Assembly: GCA_002286715.1 (NCBI GenBank)
Contig: NSJX01000059.1
Coordinates: 89,200-153,199, forward strand
Direction: 5' to 3'
DNA length: 64,000 nucleotides
DNA from: Dentipellis sp. KUC8613
Taxonomy: Eukaryota > Basidiomycota > Agaricomycetes > Russulales > Hericiaceae
Positions 1 through 12,500 of this stretch are shown here, in pieces. The stretch's first letter is position 1. Each line of letters opens with the position of its first letter. The position numbers and the translations under genes are program-made. The notes beneath the pieces were generated by a model. It worked only from the letters and a program-made list of their open reading frames with translations. It ran no database searches and had not been told where the DNA came from.

Positions 1-25
1 GTAGTGAGAATGTCGATACTTAAGA

Positions 26-47
26 CTGATTCATAGATGAATCAGAA
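26..47 (+). repeat. Z-family terminal palindrome (first of four)
   Basis: A 20-bp palindrome, CTGATTCATAGATGAATCAG, followed by AA. The same motif, with one or two changes, occurs at 4628, 37831 and 59235. At those three sites it closes a related AT-rich tail; here the tail, if any, lies before the window. GC-rich DNA starts immediately to its right. I read it as the 3' end of a Z-family element; that is inference. Confidence 0.6.
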
Positions 48-851
48 CAGCGCGGCGCGAAGACGACGACGCCTGGCGCGATGCGTGACGACAGCGCGAA
101 GACGGGCACTGGCGCGCGGGAGAGCAGCGACCGAGGGCGCGCAAGGGTGCACGAGGGCAGCGCGGCGCAACGGACCACGAAATGGCGCTGTTGGGGCACA
201 TGAGGGCGATGTGTGCGGGCGTGGCGCGCGTGCGAAGGGAAACAACGTGACGGCAGCGTGGGCACGTGGCTGCGGCGCCAGACAACGGCCCCTTGCGGCA
301 GCGCAAGGGCGGGTGAGGGCGGGTGAGGGCGAGTGACAGGGCGGGGCAGTGCGAGAGCGCGTGGCGGCAGCGCAAGGGTGCGTAGCGAGAGGGCGCTGCG
401 GTGCCGCTGGGCTACGGGCGAGCGCGGTGCGGGGGCAGCACGCGAGGGCGCGGGCGGGGACGGTAGCATGAAGACGGCTGTGGGGCGCGCAATGGAAAGA
501 GGGCGTCCCTAGGGCGCATGGCGGCACAGGTGGAGCACGACACGGGAAGAGAGAGACTGTGCATGCCTCACCGACATCCCTGGCACGCGAGATGGCGTCG
601 CTATGGAGCGAGACGGCGTCGCTCCGGAGCGAGACGGTGGAGAGTGTCGGCGGGGCATGTAGCGACGTTGCGGGTCTAGCTGGGGTGTGCGATGACATTG
701 GTGGCGCGCAAGGGTGCGCGAGGGTGGCGCGCACGCTCGATATGGGGGGCAGTGCGGGGGCGTGCGAGGGCGTGCGGGCGTGTGAGGGTGCGCGAAGATG
801 CGACGTGGTGTATGAGACGCAGCGAGGGCGCACAGCGCAATTGAGGCGCAT
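48..851. repeat. GC-rich, G-skewed minisatellite block without a gene
   Basis: About 800 bp of degenerate GGGCG/GCGAG-type short repeats, purine-rich on the plus strand. ORFs are open on both strands and consist of A, R, G and P only, which is what GC-rich repeats give by chance. No promoter, intron or conserved domain is visible. The block ends where the W1 terminus begins. Confidence 0.7.
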
Positions 852-959
852 CATCAGAAAAAATTTACATGGGTATATAGGACATCATAGGTACTATAGC
901 CTATAAACAACCATAGCAATGTCTATTTGTTGATAGGCTATAGAACTACCACCCACAGC

Positions 960-1070
960 TATGATAGTGCTATGGAGTGCTATAGAATAAGGTACATTGC
1001 TATGGCTGCTATGGAATAAGGTACATTGCTATGGCTGCTATGGAATAAGGTACTATACTATGATTGCTAT
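960..1070 (+). repeat. Subterminal 27-28-bp tandem array of W family
   Basis: Two full units and a partial one of GGTACATTGCTATGGCTGCT followed by ATGGAATAA. Its reverse complement forms a three-unit array near the other kind of W end at 29690-29790. Subterminal arrays in inverted orientation suggest transposase-binding repeats, but that is inference. Confidence 0.7.
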
Positions 1071-1437
1071 AGGTGTTCAACAAGCTTCATACACTATATG
1101 CTCTATGCATACAATACAATAACACCAACAACTATGTATACAACACAATAGCACCAGCAGCTATGCATCATATCCAGCTAGAATAGATGCTTCTATAACC
1201 TCATACCCAAGCAGTGAAAACATTGAAATCCATTGTATTAGATACTATAATAAAGCACAAAGCAACTAATCTACAGCTACCTAAAGCCCAAGCATAGACC
1301 AAGAACTACATCTCCACAAGGCAAAGAGTAATCTGTAGAGTTAATGTTGATATCAATTAGGTTCACAAGACTAGAAAGACAACATACCACTGCAATAGAA
1401 ACAATAAGCAACCTAAAGAACAGTTTCAATCAAAGAA

Positions 1438-4400
1438 CTAGTGAGGAGTGGGCCGGCAAGCGGCAGGATCTGATTCATCCTGTATTGTCACTGCCCAAAA
1501 TCATTTTCATACATAGCTTTGTCACAACAAGAATATATTTTACTCCATTTAATTTGACATAATTTGATTGAATCTACTCATATCTGATTTTACTTGATTT
1601 GATGTGAATTTATAGGAATTTATAGAATCTCATTCAATGCTGTATATAGTATTTAGAGTATACCTGAGTTGTTGTGTAGCTAGACTTACATGTTTTGCAG
1701 AGTGTCATGTGATATAAAAATTTGTTGCATGTAACAGTCATTTAGCACTGTGAATAACTCAATGCACAAGCATTTTGTAATGCTGCCAGTTCAAATATGG
1801 ATTGAGCCAGATGGATTGCTATTGGTTGCTGTAAGTCCTCCCTACACACTACAGACAATGTGCTGTATATACACATCTTAGCAACATTGGATACCATAAA
1901 CTGTGCCTAACTGAAGTAATGATCACATCATTGTTGACTAGGATCTCACCAGTAGAACCATGTAATTAATTCTCAGAGACCAGTAGCACACATGGTATCT
2001 AGTCTCCTCTAATGGTCAACTGCTTTGACTGAAGATGCCACCAAAATTATAATATCCTACAAATGAGGAACACTAGAAGGCATATGGTGAGCATGAGGAG
2101 ATCATATAAGAAAAGGGACGGCAGGGCGTGAGACAGCCCGACGAGGCGCAAAGAGGGAGCAGCGTGGCCTTGAGAGTGCGCGGCGCAGCACGAAGACGAC
2201 GGAAAAGGGCGCGAGACGGCCCCATAGTGCGCGAAGACGGCGTGGCGGGGAGTGAAGACGGCGCGGCATGGCGGAGGACGGCAGCATGGGGCGTTGAGAG
2301 GGCGCGATGAGGCGCGCAGACAGCGGCGGTGGGTCACAGACGGCGCAGCGGGACGCGCAGACGGCGCGGTGGGACGGAAGACGGTGGCGTGGGGCGCAGA
2401 CAGTGCGGCGAAGGTCGCAAACGGCGGCAGGGGGCGGAAGACGGCGGCGAGGGGCGCAAAACGGCCCCATAGTGCCCGAAATCGGCGCGGCGAGGCGCAG
2501 ACAGCGCGGAGGGGGGGCGTAGATGGTGGCGGGGGGCGGAAGACGGCGACGAGGGGCGGAAGAAGGCGACGAGGGGCGCAAAACGGCCCCCTGGGGCCCG
2601 AAATCGGCGCGACGAGGCGCAGACGGCGCGGCGGGGGGCGGAAGAGGGCGGCGAGGGGCAAAGACGGCGCCATGGGGCTCGCAACAGCGCCGAGGCCTTG
2701 CGACACGATGTCACTAGGGCATGCAGCGGCGTCGTTGATGTCAGACGGCGCCGCTAGAGCGACAGATGGGGTAGGCCCGCGAAACGGCGTCGTTTGGGCG
2801 TGAAATTACTAAAATGGCATCGCCGGGGCGCCAGATGTTGTCGATAGGGCACCGTTTCGGTGCGTGATGGCCGTATGGGCATGTATGACGGCGCCACGAG
2901 GGCACGGGGCAACAGCGAGGGCGGCGGGGAGTCACGGAATAGCGCCGCTAGGGCGCGTGTGACAGCGACGTGGGTGCGTGTGGCAGCGGCGCAAGGCGGC
3001 GAGACGGCGGCAAGGGCAGCGGTGGCACGTGAGGGCAGTGGGTGAGCCGGAGGGAGCGTGGCGGGCATGCGGACATGCGAGACGGCGACGCAGGGGCGTG
3101 GCACGGCTGCGGAGGGGCGGCGTCCGGATGCGCGAGAGCGGCGGGAGCGCGCGAGGGTGGTGGGGGCGCCAGACAGGGCGCGGCGGGCACGCGGGGCCAC
3201 GATGGAGCCATGCCCCGGTGTGGTGCGGCTGTGGAAGGGCGACGTGCGGGTGCGGGAGGGTGGGGGCGGCACGCGAGGGCAGTGGGGGAGCGAGAGAGGC
3301 CGTGACGCGCACGCACGAGCGCGAGATGCGTCGCAGAAGCACGAGGCGTCTTCGCTGGGGCGCCAAAGGGCCTCCAGGGCGTTGCTAGGGCGCGGGGTGG
3401 CGTCGCTAGGGCGTCGGGTGGCGTCATGAGGGCGCGGGCCGGCGTCACAGGCGCCGTTGCTAGCGCGCAGGGTGCGTCAGTCAGCGCATGACGCCGTCGC
3501 GGAGGGGGCGTGATGACGGCCCAGGGCGAGTGGCGGTGGCACGGGGTGGGGGCGGCGCGAGGGTGTGGGGCGTCGTCGTGAAGGCGAACGACGCCGCGAG
3601 GGGGGGTACGACGCCGCGAGGGCGCGAGAGAGCGGGTGACGGCGGTGCGCGAAGGCGCATGACGGCAGCGCGACACGGCGCGACGGCGCGAAACGGGGTC
3701 GCAAAGGGGGCGTGATGGTGGCCCAGGGCGGGTGGAAGCGGCATGGGGGGGCGGGGCGAGGGTGTGGGGCGTCGTCGCGAAGGGGAACGACGCCGCGAGG
3801 GAGGGTACGAGGCGCGTGTGACGTCGGCGGGGCGCAAGGCGCCGTTGCGAGGGCGCGAGGCTCCTCGGTGGGGTGGGGCACACGCCCTACGCCCGTTGCT
3901 AAGGCGGGCGAGGCGAGGCGACGGTGGCGGGCGGGGGTGGCGGGGGCTAGACCGAGAGCGGCGGGCGACAGGAGCGGGGCGGGGCACGACAGCAGAGACA
4001 AGAAAAAAAAACTTACCTGTTGCGACCTCGCGTTGCTCTGCCCCTCGAACCCCTCCTACATGCCTCCATCTTGGTTTGTAAGGGCAGTTCTTTGCGGGCT
4101 TCAGGTGGCGCGAGTGTGTATGCGAGGGTGATGACGACGAGAGTCGAGTGATGAGCTCGCGCGTCGCCAGAGCCACAAAGACTCTCGGCAATTCCCGCAC
4201 ACGGCTCCTCAACTCAGCGTTCGCGCAAAGACAGGCTCTTTGAATGCCAAATAAATTGTCTAAAATCTCAACTAAATTTCCGAAGCCGCAAAAGTACATG
4301 AAACGTCCCTGGAAATATTTTCAAACGAGTTCAATGCCTCTTGCATCGACAATGGTACATCTTCCAATTTGACCCTCTAAAGCATGGCGCGACTTCCGAT

Positions 4401-4649
4401 TTCTGAGCGATGTAGAGATGCAGTTGTTTTCAATTGTTTATGGCAGGTGTATATACTGGTTTTGTAAGTGTCCTCAGATTTTCAGAATGATTGAGGATGA
4501 ATTGAGCTGTACAGAAAATAAAAGAGAAGCGACTTGAACCAATGTGGCTGAAATCCGTGGGAACCAACTTCCCGAAGTTGAGAATTGAAAGTTCTCCGAG
4601 TTTTAGTGGCTCACCCCATTATTAGAACTGATTCATAGATGAATCAGAA
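1438..4649 (+). mobile_element. Z1: Z-family element (5' motif, GC-rich body, 3' palindrome)
   Basis: Its 5' end is a 43-bp motif (1438-1480) beginning CTAGTGAGGAGTGGGCCGGC and ending CTGATTCATCC; the same motif opens Z2 at 53021. An AT-rich stretch (1480-2090) and a G-rich minisatellite body (2100-4000) follow. A roughly 620-bp tail (4010-4627) closely matches the Z2 tail at 58590-59234. The end is the palindrome CTGATTCATAGATGAATCAG plus AA at 4628-4649. CTGATTCAT thus occurs near the 5' end and in the 3' hairpin, an asymmetric terminal repeat. Helitron2/Helentron-like elements have this sort of end, but no Rep/helicase gene is present and I could not define a target site. No gene is supported inside. 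Confidence 0.55.
2100..4000. repeat. G-rich minisatellite body of Z1
   Basis: About 1.9 kb of GC-rich repeats with short GGCG, GACGGCG and GAGGGCG units, strongly G over C on the plus strand. ORFs up to 311 codons run on both strands and are low-complexity. No gene is supported. Confidence 0.75.
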
Positions 4650-4822
4650 ATTTCTTTCTGTCCAGAGATTCAGCCAAGCTTGACATTCCACAAGTACTAC
4701 CTGCCTGCTGCTATATCCTGCGCAGCTCTTCAGGTTCCCCAAGACCCCGAAAACCGTGGACAGGAACACACATGGCTCGACTGCCACATGGCTGGCAGCC
4801 AAAGGGCCTTTGTTTGTCCTTA

Positions 4823-5498
4823 CTATGCTGTACCCCGAAATGGAACGCGGGCTAGTAATGGAACAGACACATAAATGCACTCACTGCTCTTTCCTCACAC
4901 ACTCCACTGCCTAGTAAATTTAATCTCGCGTAGTTCCCTATGCAGTGAATACATGTCTAAGATATTGAGAGGGAAGAAGGCAATTTACGAGCATGAAAAA
5001 TCGAACAGTGTGCAAGTTTTGTGATGGACAAAATGGAACGCTCAGGGCTGAGACGAGTAAAATAGCTAAAACTCTGAAAAAATGTGGGAGTGTTTCTTTT
5101 CCTCTTCTCTGCCTTCCCTCTATATTCCGGGAGGATAGCATCATCTGTTCTTTTGAAAGAAAGAGATTACACTCCGAGAAGTCTGTGCGTGACTCTTGTG
5201 CTTCAAAGTCCGACCGGCAAACTACGACTCTCCCTGGCTCACCGCATAGCTGACTCTGAAACCCGCTGACTAACCGTGACTGATTGTGACTGTTTCACTC
5301 CTCATCGCAGGAGGAAAACCCTCGTCGCCGGCATCTCTCTGGCAGACTCAGACATGCATAGAAAAATTTGTACTCTCATAGACAGAAACAGGGAACAAGT
5401 GGCTTTCTTATGAGCTAGTTTTTGTAGCAGTAGCGGCTGCCACAAAGCCATGTTCCACTTCTAGCCCGCGGCATTCCATTTCAGGGTACAGCATAGTA
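4823..5498. mobile_element. Small inverted-repeat element, about 680 bp
   Basis: Inverted arms of 44-47 bp: 4823-4866 (TACTATGCTGTACCCCGAAA...) and 5452-5498, where the reverse strand reads TACTATGCTGTACCCTGAAA... Four or five differences separate the arms. No transposase ORF lies between them, so this fits a MITE. A 12-bp tandem repeat of ACTCACTACCGA type follows at 5505-5540. I found no convincing target-site duplication. Confidence 0.55.
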
Positions 5499-5699
5499 CA
5501 GAACTCACTACTGAACTCACTACCGAACTCACTACCGAAATCTCAAAACAGAATGTGTCAGTGCCCCCCGTGTCTGTGTCTCTCATCCCCCCGATCACCC
5601 GCTGCTATCCCTCATCAATACATCGCACACGCGCTTGTCGGCTCAGCCAGAGAAGACAGATTGTGGGAGGTAGGATAAGAAGGTGACAACAGGAGTGTC

Positions 5700-6960
5700 T
5701 TGGGTGCGCTATCATACGCTCTCGAGTTCGTCGTACTGACCGCACGAGCCTGTGTCCCCCTGTCCCCACTCCCACCCATCGCCCATTGCGCGCGTCCTGC
5801 TCGTCGCACCTGTCCCGCTCATCATACCCATCTCACCCATCGCATTCTGCACACTCTCCTGCTGTCCCCCACCGTCTTCGCGCCCTGTCGATGCTTCATG
5901 CCGCTGTCTTCCACCCCACGCCGTCATCTGCGACCCACAACACCGTCTGCGTGCCCCGCTGCACCCTCTCGATGTCTCGCTGGGCCAGCTAGGCTGTCTG
6001 CGCCCCATCGCATTGTCCTCGGGCCCGCTGTGCCGTCCGTGCCCCACGCTGCCGTCTTCTGGCCCTGCTGGGCTGTCTGCGCACCCCTTGTGCCCTCCCA
6101 ATGGGAGGTGAGCCCAGGATACCGGGCTCACATGGTCAGTCAATGATAAGGTCAACAAGATGATGACGCACCTTTATTGTGCACATACCATCAACTCTAC
6201 TTCTCCTTCCTGCTGCACGCTCAGTGTGTTGCAGGCTGCCCTTTCACTGACATTGTCTCCCCTTCTGCGACCCCAGGGCCACATCACTGGGCTGTGTTCA
6301 CGCCCGCACGCTCGTGCGCAATCGCGCAAGCCCTACACTTTCGTCCCCCCTCCTCGCCTCTTGTGCGCGCCCATGCGCCCTCCTTGTGCCCTCGTGCCGC
6401 TCTCGCGCCTCATCGCGCCGTTCTCTCACCTCATTGCGCCGTTTTTGCCCTCATCTCGCTGTTTTCGCCCCCATCTCGCCTGCCTCGCGTCCGCGTGCCT
6501 TTGGTGTCTGTCTCACGCTGTCGCGCCCGCACACCTTCGTCGGCGCTCGTCTCACCGCACACACGCTCGTCTCGCCCCTCTCGTCGCTCCGATCTCGTGC
6601 CGTCGCACTCTCGTCACGCCGGTCTTGCGGGTCTCACACGCGCCCTCGTCGCACCCTCGTCATTGCATCTTCACATCATCGTGTCAGTCTCACGCTCTGT
6701 TTGCGCCATCGCGCCCATCTCGCCCGCCTCGCCCCCGCCCTCGTGGTGCCTGTCTCGCCCCTGCACCCCCCCATCATGCTGTCGTGCGCATCTCACCCAT
6801 CCCGCATGCACCCTCGCTGTGCGCATCTCGCGCCGTCGCACTCGTTGCATGGGTCTCGCCTTCTTCGGCCCGTCGCACCAGTCTTGTGCCGTCGCACCGC
6901 CCGTGCGCCATCACGCCTGCGTGCCCTTCTCACGCCTCTCCTTGCACGCCCGAGGTCTTG
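5700..6960. repeat. C-rich minisatellite block
   Basis: About 1.25 kb of C/T-rich repeats (CGCCCTCGCGCC type), the mirror image in strand bias of 2100-4000. Positions 6106-6230 match 37170-37290, with the shared stretch CATGGTCAGTCAATG and flanking similarity, so this is the same element family. No gene is supported; the 297-codon ORF is low-complexity. Confidence 0.7.
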
Positions 6961-7802
6961 CATAATGTATATGTATCCATTATTTCTCTTACCCTTCCCT
7001 CCCTTGTTGTCTTGTCCCCAGGCTCTCAGGCCTGCATGTTTATGCATACATAGTATTATGCTAATATTATAAGATCAGTCAATTCTGAAATCTCTAGTCA
7101 TGACTATGTTGTTCATATAGACACCATAGCATAGACTGTCAGATATATAATGCTATGTGTACTATGAACTCTTGACTGGGACCTATGGAATAGCATGTCT
7201 ATCTATGGCTGCTATGGTTGCTATGGAATAATGGAACCTTCCATAGTTGACCATCTCATTCCACAGCTACTATAGTGCAGGTAATTGGGCCCCTTGCTAT
7301 AAAAATTTAAATTTTTCCAGATGAGAATGTGAAGCTGGAAGAGTACCTTTCATTTGTAATTGGTACCCTTCTCCGACTCCTTCGAATCCCGTCCTTCTTG
7401 GACTTTGTTCGTGTATATATGTATTGCCACCACAGGAACTATCTTTTCTCGAGCATTTGTCGTGACTCACTTCCGCAGTGTGCGCAATTACGCATGTCTG
7501 CTTCTGAACTTGGAAGCGCCGCCTGCATCAGCTACACCCTTGCTTGCGGGGAGGGTTGAATAAGTGATTTCTTGATTCATAAGTATCATGCATGCGTGTG
7601 ATGTATGCCCTATATTTGCAGGGGTGGTATGTCAATGATTTCTTGGTCACCGGAGTGAGCGACACAATATCAATGTGCAATATCATGCCAGGCACGAGCA
7701 GATTCAGATGCATGGCATACAAATGTATTACACAGCCACGTAGACGATGTGGGAAGGGGTTCTAACAAGGGCTGAAAGAAAAGTAATCTGACTTGCCACT
7801 AG

Positions 7803-8768
7803 TTCCCATTCTCTCGAGAATGGGTTCTGTCGGACAGCTTTTGCAGGGACGTTGTCACGGACGTAGAGGAGGAAGATTTATTTTTCACTATTTTTCTTGA
7901 TTTTCCTGTTAGACTCTAAGCAATATACGATACTAAGTAGATACAAGACGTGTTTGGGTCACGTGACTGGCACATGACATCAGGTGATAGGTCACATGCA
8001 TAGAATAGGCTGGAAGGTTCTAGACTCGGATTACTATACAGTACTTAGTCATTCGCTCAGTCATCCACTTACTCATGCGCTCAGTCAGCCGCTCACTAAG
8101 GCGGATTGGTAAGGCTCCCCAATCACATGCCTCGCTTAGATATCAGGTCTCGCTTAAATATATAAACCCCCATGTAGCGACCCTAGCCCCTTAACTCGAC
8201 CTCTTGGTTATTGGGCTAGGTAAGCACTCAAGCTTTGTAGTACTCAGTAGTAGTAATACTAACTTGGTTATTGGGCTAGCTTGTCGCGTGTCAGCGTGCT
8301 CTGCAGTAGTTGACCTTAGTCGTCGCTCTGCGCCTTGTCGAGGTTTTCCTCTTTTCAGCTTGATTCTAGTCGCGTCGAGTTAGTCTCCGCGACAGACGTC
8401 ACGTGCCGCATGTGGTACAGTCTCGGCCGTTCCGTGGAAGTTTGTTCTTATTTATGTTTTCTCTAGTGAGCTTGAGCTTTCTCTCAAGAAAGGTCGGCTC
8501 ATGATTGCTAGCATAAATGCGCAAAATCCCCGACTACGACCAACTCCTCTCTGCATGTTTTGCTACTGTCAATCGTAACGCTCAAGTATATCGTGCGCGC
8601 CTAGACCGAGTGCCTGAGCGCAGCAATGGCCGAGGGCTGGGCGCGCGTTGAAGGAAAGCACAAGCAATAATCGTATGCCGGTCCCCTTGCGATATAATCC
8701 GGGCCATTTTGAAATCAGATTCTCAAAGTCTGTCGAGAGAATGGGAATCAGTGCTTGCACCGCTACGA
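7803..8768. mobile_element. B1: MITE-like element inside A1
   Basis: It starts TTCCCATTCTCTCGAGAATG and has the inverted match AGAGAATGGGAA near 8740. Without its own solo LTR it aligns with the reverse complement of B2 (23081-23487), with many substitutions. The shared sequence runs to GCACCGCTACGA at 8768, where element C begins. ACTAG precedes B1 (7798-7802) and recurs near 13410, a possible 5-bp target duplication. No coding capacity is seen. Confidence 0.6.
7853..8394 (+). mobile_element. Solo LTR, family 1 (542 bp)
   Basis: It starts TGTCACGGACGTAGAGGAGG and ends TCTCCGCGACA, giving the TGTC/GACA ends of an LTR. It is flanked on both sides by GACGT (7848-7852 and 8395-8399), a perfect 5-bp target duplication. 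The aligned copy of the host element (B2) lacks it. A second, inverted copy spans 53321-54240. No internal retrotransposon sequence is attached, so it arose by LTR-LTR recombination. Confidence 0.9.
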
Positions 8769-9540
8769 CACCGGGGGCACAACCCGATTTTCGCCCAGGA
8801 ACATTGCCTGTAAATAAAGAGACGGTAGACAATGTATTGAATATTGATTGCTAAGGCTCATAACAAGTACATATTGAGTGTTCCGTGTCATCTAAGTCAT
8901 GTGTATCCTTGACTATCATTACATATGCGATATCAATGTTTCGAGACCAATTCCGGGGGAGAACATAGACTTTGTGCTGCTAATGTGCCATCCTTGCCAA
9001 TATTCATACCATATCAGGTTTTATCTCGGCGATCAGCAGGGATACATCGCGATTGTGCCGCTGATCTCTGTGCAATTTGCGAGCGCAGCACAAATCCTAT
9101 TTACGCTGAAGACAAAGGACCTTACACATGGCAAGAAACACAGCACGTGACCTGAGCATGAGCCGAAGCGATGATGCCCTGAACATAGCTCATGTACGGC
9201 CTCGCGAAATAGCCTATGTTTGCTGTTATGATCTGGGCATGGCACATACAATTAAACAGCATATGAGTCCTGGCAGATAATTCTAGGAGCATTGACGGGA
9301 CATAAGTAATGTGCCCCCGATGCATGGCAAATATATTCGGCCACTCCATGGCCCATGTGCTGCCTGTGTTTCCGTAATGTACGACAAGGTAAATATCAAC
9401 CGTCAACCATCCACTGTCAACATTCCATTGTCAACCATTGTCAACAAAGACCATTGACTGATGTTTGCTGCCTGTCGTAAGGCACATTCGGAAAGCACCT
9501 CAATCAGCCCAAAGAAGCCTTGAACGCCTGAGGCGCCTGA

Positions 9541-11560
9541 TTTGCCCGAGGCGCTCGAGGGTCAAAACATATAGCGAATGGCCACGCGAAGGGCCACGAT
9601 GGTGGCGTGAGGGCCTCGAGCGCAGGGTGCGAGGGACATGCGAGGGCGCAGCGCGCATGGCGCGGCGCAAGGGGCGCAGAAGACATGAAAGGGCGGGCAG
9701 GGGGCTCCCGAGGGCGTCGCGAGGGCAGCGAGGGCATCGTGAGGAGCGCAGGGGGCACCCGGGGTGTCTTGAGGCCACGTGAGGGGCGCCGCGAGGGCAT
9801 GCAAGGGTGCCACGGGAGGCGGCAGAGGCGTCGCGAGGGCGGCATGAGGGCGGCACGAGGGGCACACGAGGGCGGCATGAGGGGCGCACGAGGGCGGCAC
9901 GAGGGGTGCCCGAGGGTGTCGCGACGGGCGCGGGGGCGTCGTGACGGTGCCAAGGGCGTCGGGAGGGCGGCAAGGGCGTCATGAGAGCGGCACTCGGGGC
10001 GCAAGGGCGCACGAGGGGCGTGGGGCGTGGGGCGTCGTGGCAGTGCCAAGGGCATCGTGAGGATGCCAAGGGTGTCGTGAGGGCGGCGCTAGGGCGGCAC
10101 GAGGGGCGCACGAGAGCGGCACGAGGGGTGCCCGAGGGTGTCGCGACGGACGCGGGGGCGTCGTGACGGTGGCAAGGGCGTCGGGAGGGTGGCAAGGGCA
10201 TCGGGAGGGTGGCAAGGGCGTCGGGAGGGCGGCAAGGGCGTCGTGAGGACACCAAGGGTGTCGTGAGGGCGGGGTAGGGCGGCACGAGGGCACGAGGGGC
10301 GCACGAGGGGCGCACGAGGGGCGCACGAGGGGCGCGCGAGGGGCGTACAAGGGGCGCACGAGGGGCGCGCGAGGGGCGCGCGAGGGCGGCATGAGGGCGG
10401 CACGAAAGGCGCGCGAGGGCATCGCGACGAAGGCGAGGGCGTCGGGACGACGGCAAGGGCGTCATGAGAGCCGCGCTTGGGGCGCAGAGGCGCACGAGGG
10501 GCGCGGGGCGTCGTGACAGTGCCAAGGGCGTGGTGAGGATGCCAAGGGTGTCGTGAGGGCGGCGCTAGGGCGGCGCTAGGGCGGCACTAGGGCGGCGCTA
10601 GGGCGGCACGAGGGGCGCCCGAGGGTGTCACGACTGACGCGGGGGCGTCGTGACGGTGCCAAGTGCGTCGGGAGGGCGGCAAGGGCATCGTGAGGACACC
10701 AAGGGTGTCGTGAGGGCGGGGCTAGGGCGGCACGAGGGGCACACGAGGAGCGCACGAGGATGGCACGAGGGCGGCACGAAAGGCGCACGAGGCGCGCGGG
10801 GGCATCGCGACGAAGGCGAGGGCGTCAGGATGACGGCAAGGGTGTCGTGAGGGCGGGGCTAGAGCATCGTGAGGGCGAGGCTAGTACGGCATGAGGGGCA
10901 CACGAGCGCGGCACGAGGGCGGTATGAAAGGTGCACGAGGCGCACGGGGGCTTCGCGATGGACGCGAGGGCATCGGGAGGGCGGCAAGGGCGTCGTGAGG
11001 ACACCAAGGGTGTTGTGAGGGCGGGGTAGGGCGGCACGAGGGCACGAGGGGCGCACGAGGGGCGCACGAGGGGCACGCGAGGGGCGCGCGAGGGCGGCAG
11101 GAGGGCGGCACGAAAGGCGCACGAAGCGTGCGGGGGCGTTGGGACAGCGGCAAGGATATTGTGACGGCGGCGCGTGGGGCACAAGGGCACACGAGGATGC
11201 AAGGGCGCACGAGGCGCACGGGGGGTTGCGGCAGTGCCAAGGGCACCGTGAGGACACCAAGGGTGTCCGTGAAGGCGGGGCTCATCGTGAGGGTGGGGCT
11301 AGGGCGGCATGAGGGGCACACGAGTGCGGCACGAGGGCGGCATGAAAGGCGCACGAGGCGCGCGGGGGCTTCGCGACGGACGCGAGGGCGTCGGGAGGGC
11401 GGCAAGGGCGTCGTAAGGACGCCAAGTGCGGCGCGAGGGGCCCAAGCTGGGTGCGCTCGGACGGCACTTGGAGGGCGGCGCGAGGGCGTGGCGAGGGCGG
11501 CGAGCAGCGCTCGGGGCACAAAGATGGCATTCGGGGTGTGAGGGACGGTGTGAGGCGACG
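9541..11560. repeat. G-rich minisatellite in element C
   Basis: About 2 kb of tandem, imperfect units such as GAGGGCGGCACGAGGGGCGC and CGAGGGTGTCGCGACGG. Extended near-repeats of several hundred bp follow each other (for example 9890-10160, 10090-10260 and 10600-10800). Strong G excess over C on the plus strand. Reverse-strand ORFs up to 341 codons repeat R, P, S, A and C runs and are not genes. Confidence 0.8.
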
Positions 11561-11679
11561 TAGGGGCGCGGAGAGTCTTTCAGAAATTTAGGAATTAGGT
11601 AATGCCCATAAGGGCCGTAATATTGAAGATAAGAGTTTTTCTCGAACGTGAATTCCGCTTTGAGTCTATTCCCGCTGCC

Positions 11680-12500
11680 TAATCAGCCGCCCGTCCACAC
11701 ACTACTCTGTCGCCCTCGCCCTCACATGCGCTCTCATCTGCATCATCTCGCACGGGCCCCTGTGCGACGTCGCCTTGCACCTGCCGCTCTCTGTGCGCTG
11801 CTTCACGCCGCCTATCGTATGCCAGTGTGTTCCGCCCCGTGAGGCCGCCCCTCGGGCGCCTTTGTGCGGGCCGCCCTTCGCACACCATCGTGCAGCTGCC
11901 CCTCATGTGAGGTCGTGCGGCCACTCCTTGCACGCACAACGGTGCCGCCCCTCGCACGTTCCCCTGTGTACCGCTCGTGCCGCTCACACGCCCTCCCGCC
12001 CCTCGCGTGCTGTCGTGCGCTGTCCCCGGCACTGTTCCTCACCTCCGCATGTGCACGCGCGCACCCCCTGCAGCCTGACGCCCCGTCGTACACAGCCTAT
12101 GCTTGTCGTGCGCGGCCCTCGTGCGCAATCGTGCACGGCCTTGTGCAACAGGGTAGGTGGAAATTGAAGCAAGGAACGGCAGGAAGTGCGAGCCGGAGGC
12201 GCGCGGCAAAGCACGAGGACGGGAACAACAACTTGAAGGTGCCCTGCGGCCTCGCACGTCCTTCGAGCCCCGCCCTTAGCCCCTCATGCTACCGTCGTGG
12301 CCCTTCGCACGGCCCTCCTGCGCTCGCGACGCCCATGCAGCTCTGGCACCGCCTCGCACACATACGCACCTGCTGTGACACTGCTGCACAGTTTGAAACT
12401 GCCTTGTCTATGGCACCGCGCGCCCGTTTGCCATATGATGTCTTGTCCCCGGAGTGCCTCGGGGATTCCGAAGTGTCCTTGCGATGGGTGAGGCCTCGCT
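11680..12500. repeat. C-rich block in element C
   Basis: A C/T-rich counterpart of the preceding G-rich array. The two could pair in part if the strand folds back. It is interrupted at about 12150-12240 by a short purine-rich stretch of different composition. No gene is supported. Confidence 0.6.

Larger units (their letters stand above)
852..7323. mobile_element. W1: candidate long element with CATCWG termini, composite
   Basis: The left end reads CATCAGAAAAAATTTACATG. The right end, on the reverse strand, reads CATCTGGAAAAATTTAAATT. Just inside both ends lie AT-rich CTATGG/CCATAG arrays in opposite orientation (880-1070 and 7080-7300). Inside these are GC-rich blocks of opposite strand bias (G-rich 2100-4000, C-rich 5700-6960). 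W2 (26612-29894) has the same layout and W3 starts the same way at 47053. No matching target duplication flanks W1 (AT on the left, AG on the right), so the pairing of these two ends is inference. No transposase is visible; the element would be non-autonomous. Z1 and a 680-bp inverted-repeat unit are nested inside. Confidence 0.5.

Noticed and set aside
852..7323. Firm assignment of the W elements to the KDZ (Kyakuja-Dileera-Zisupton) class
   Set aside because: Minisatellite-rich bodies fit, but no 8-bp target duplication and no transposase with its zinc domain could be found in the window.
8899..9406. 83-94-codon ORFs in the arms of element C
   Set aside because: They are duplicated only because the arms are identical. 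Overlapping ORFs on both strands and no recognisable protein.
9500..10525. 341-codon minus-strand ORF in element C
   Set aside because: It is built of short repeated PSCAPRA-like units mirroring the minisatellite; no conserved protein features.
9541..11560. CRISPR-like array
   Set aside because: Units are imperfect and contiguous without unique spacers, and the organism is a eukaryote. It is a minisatellite.
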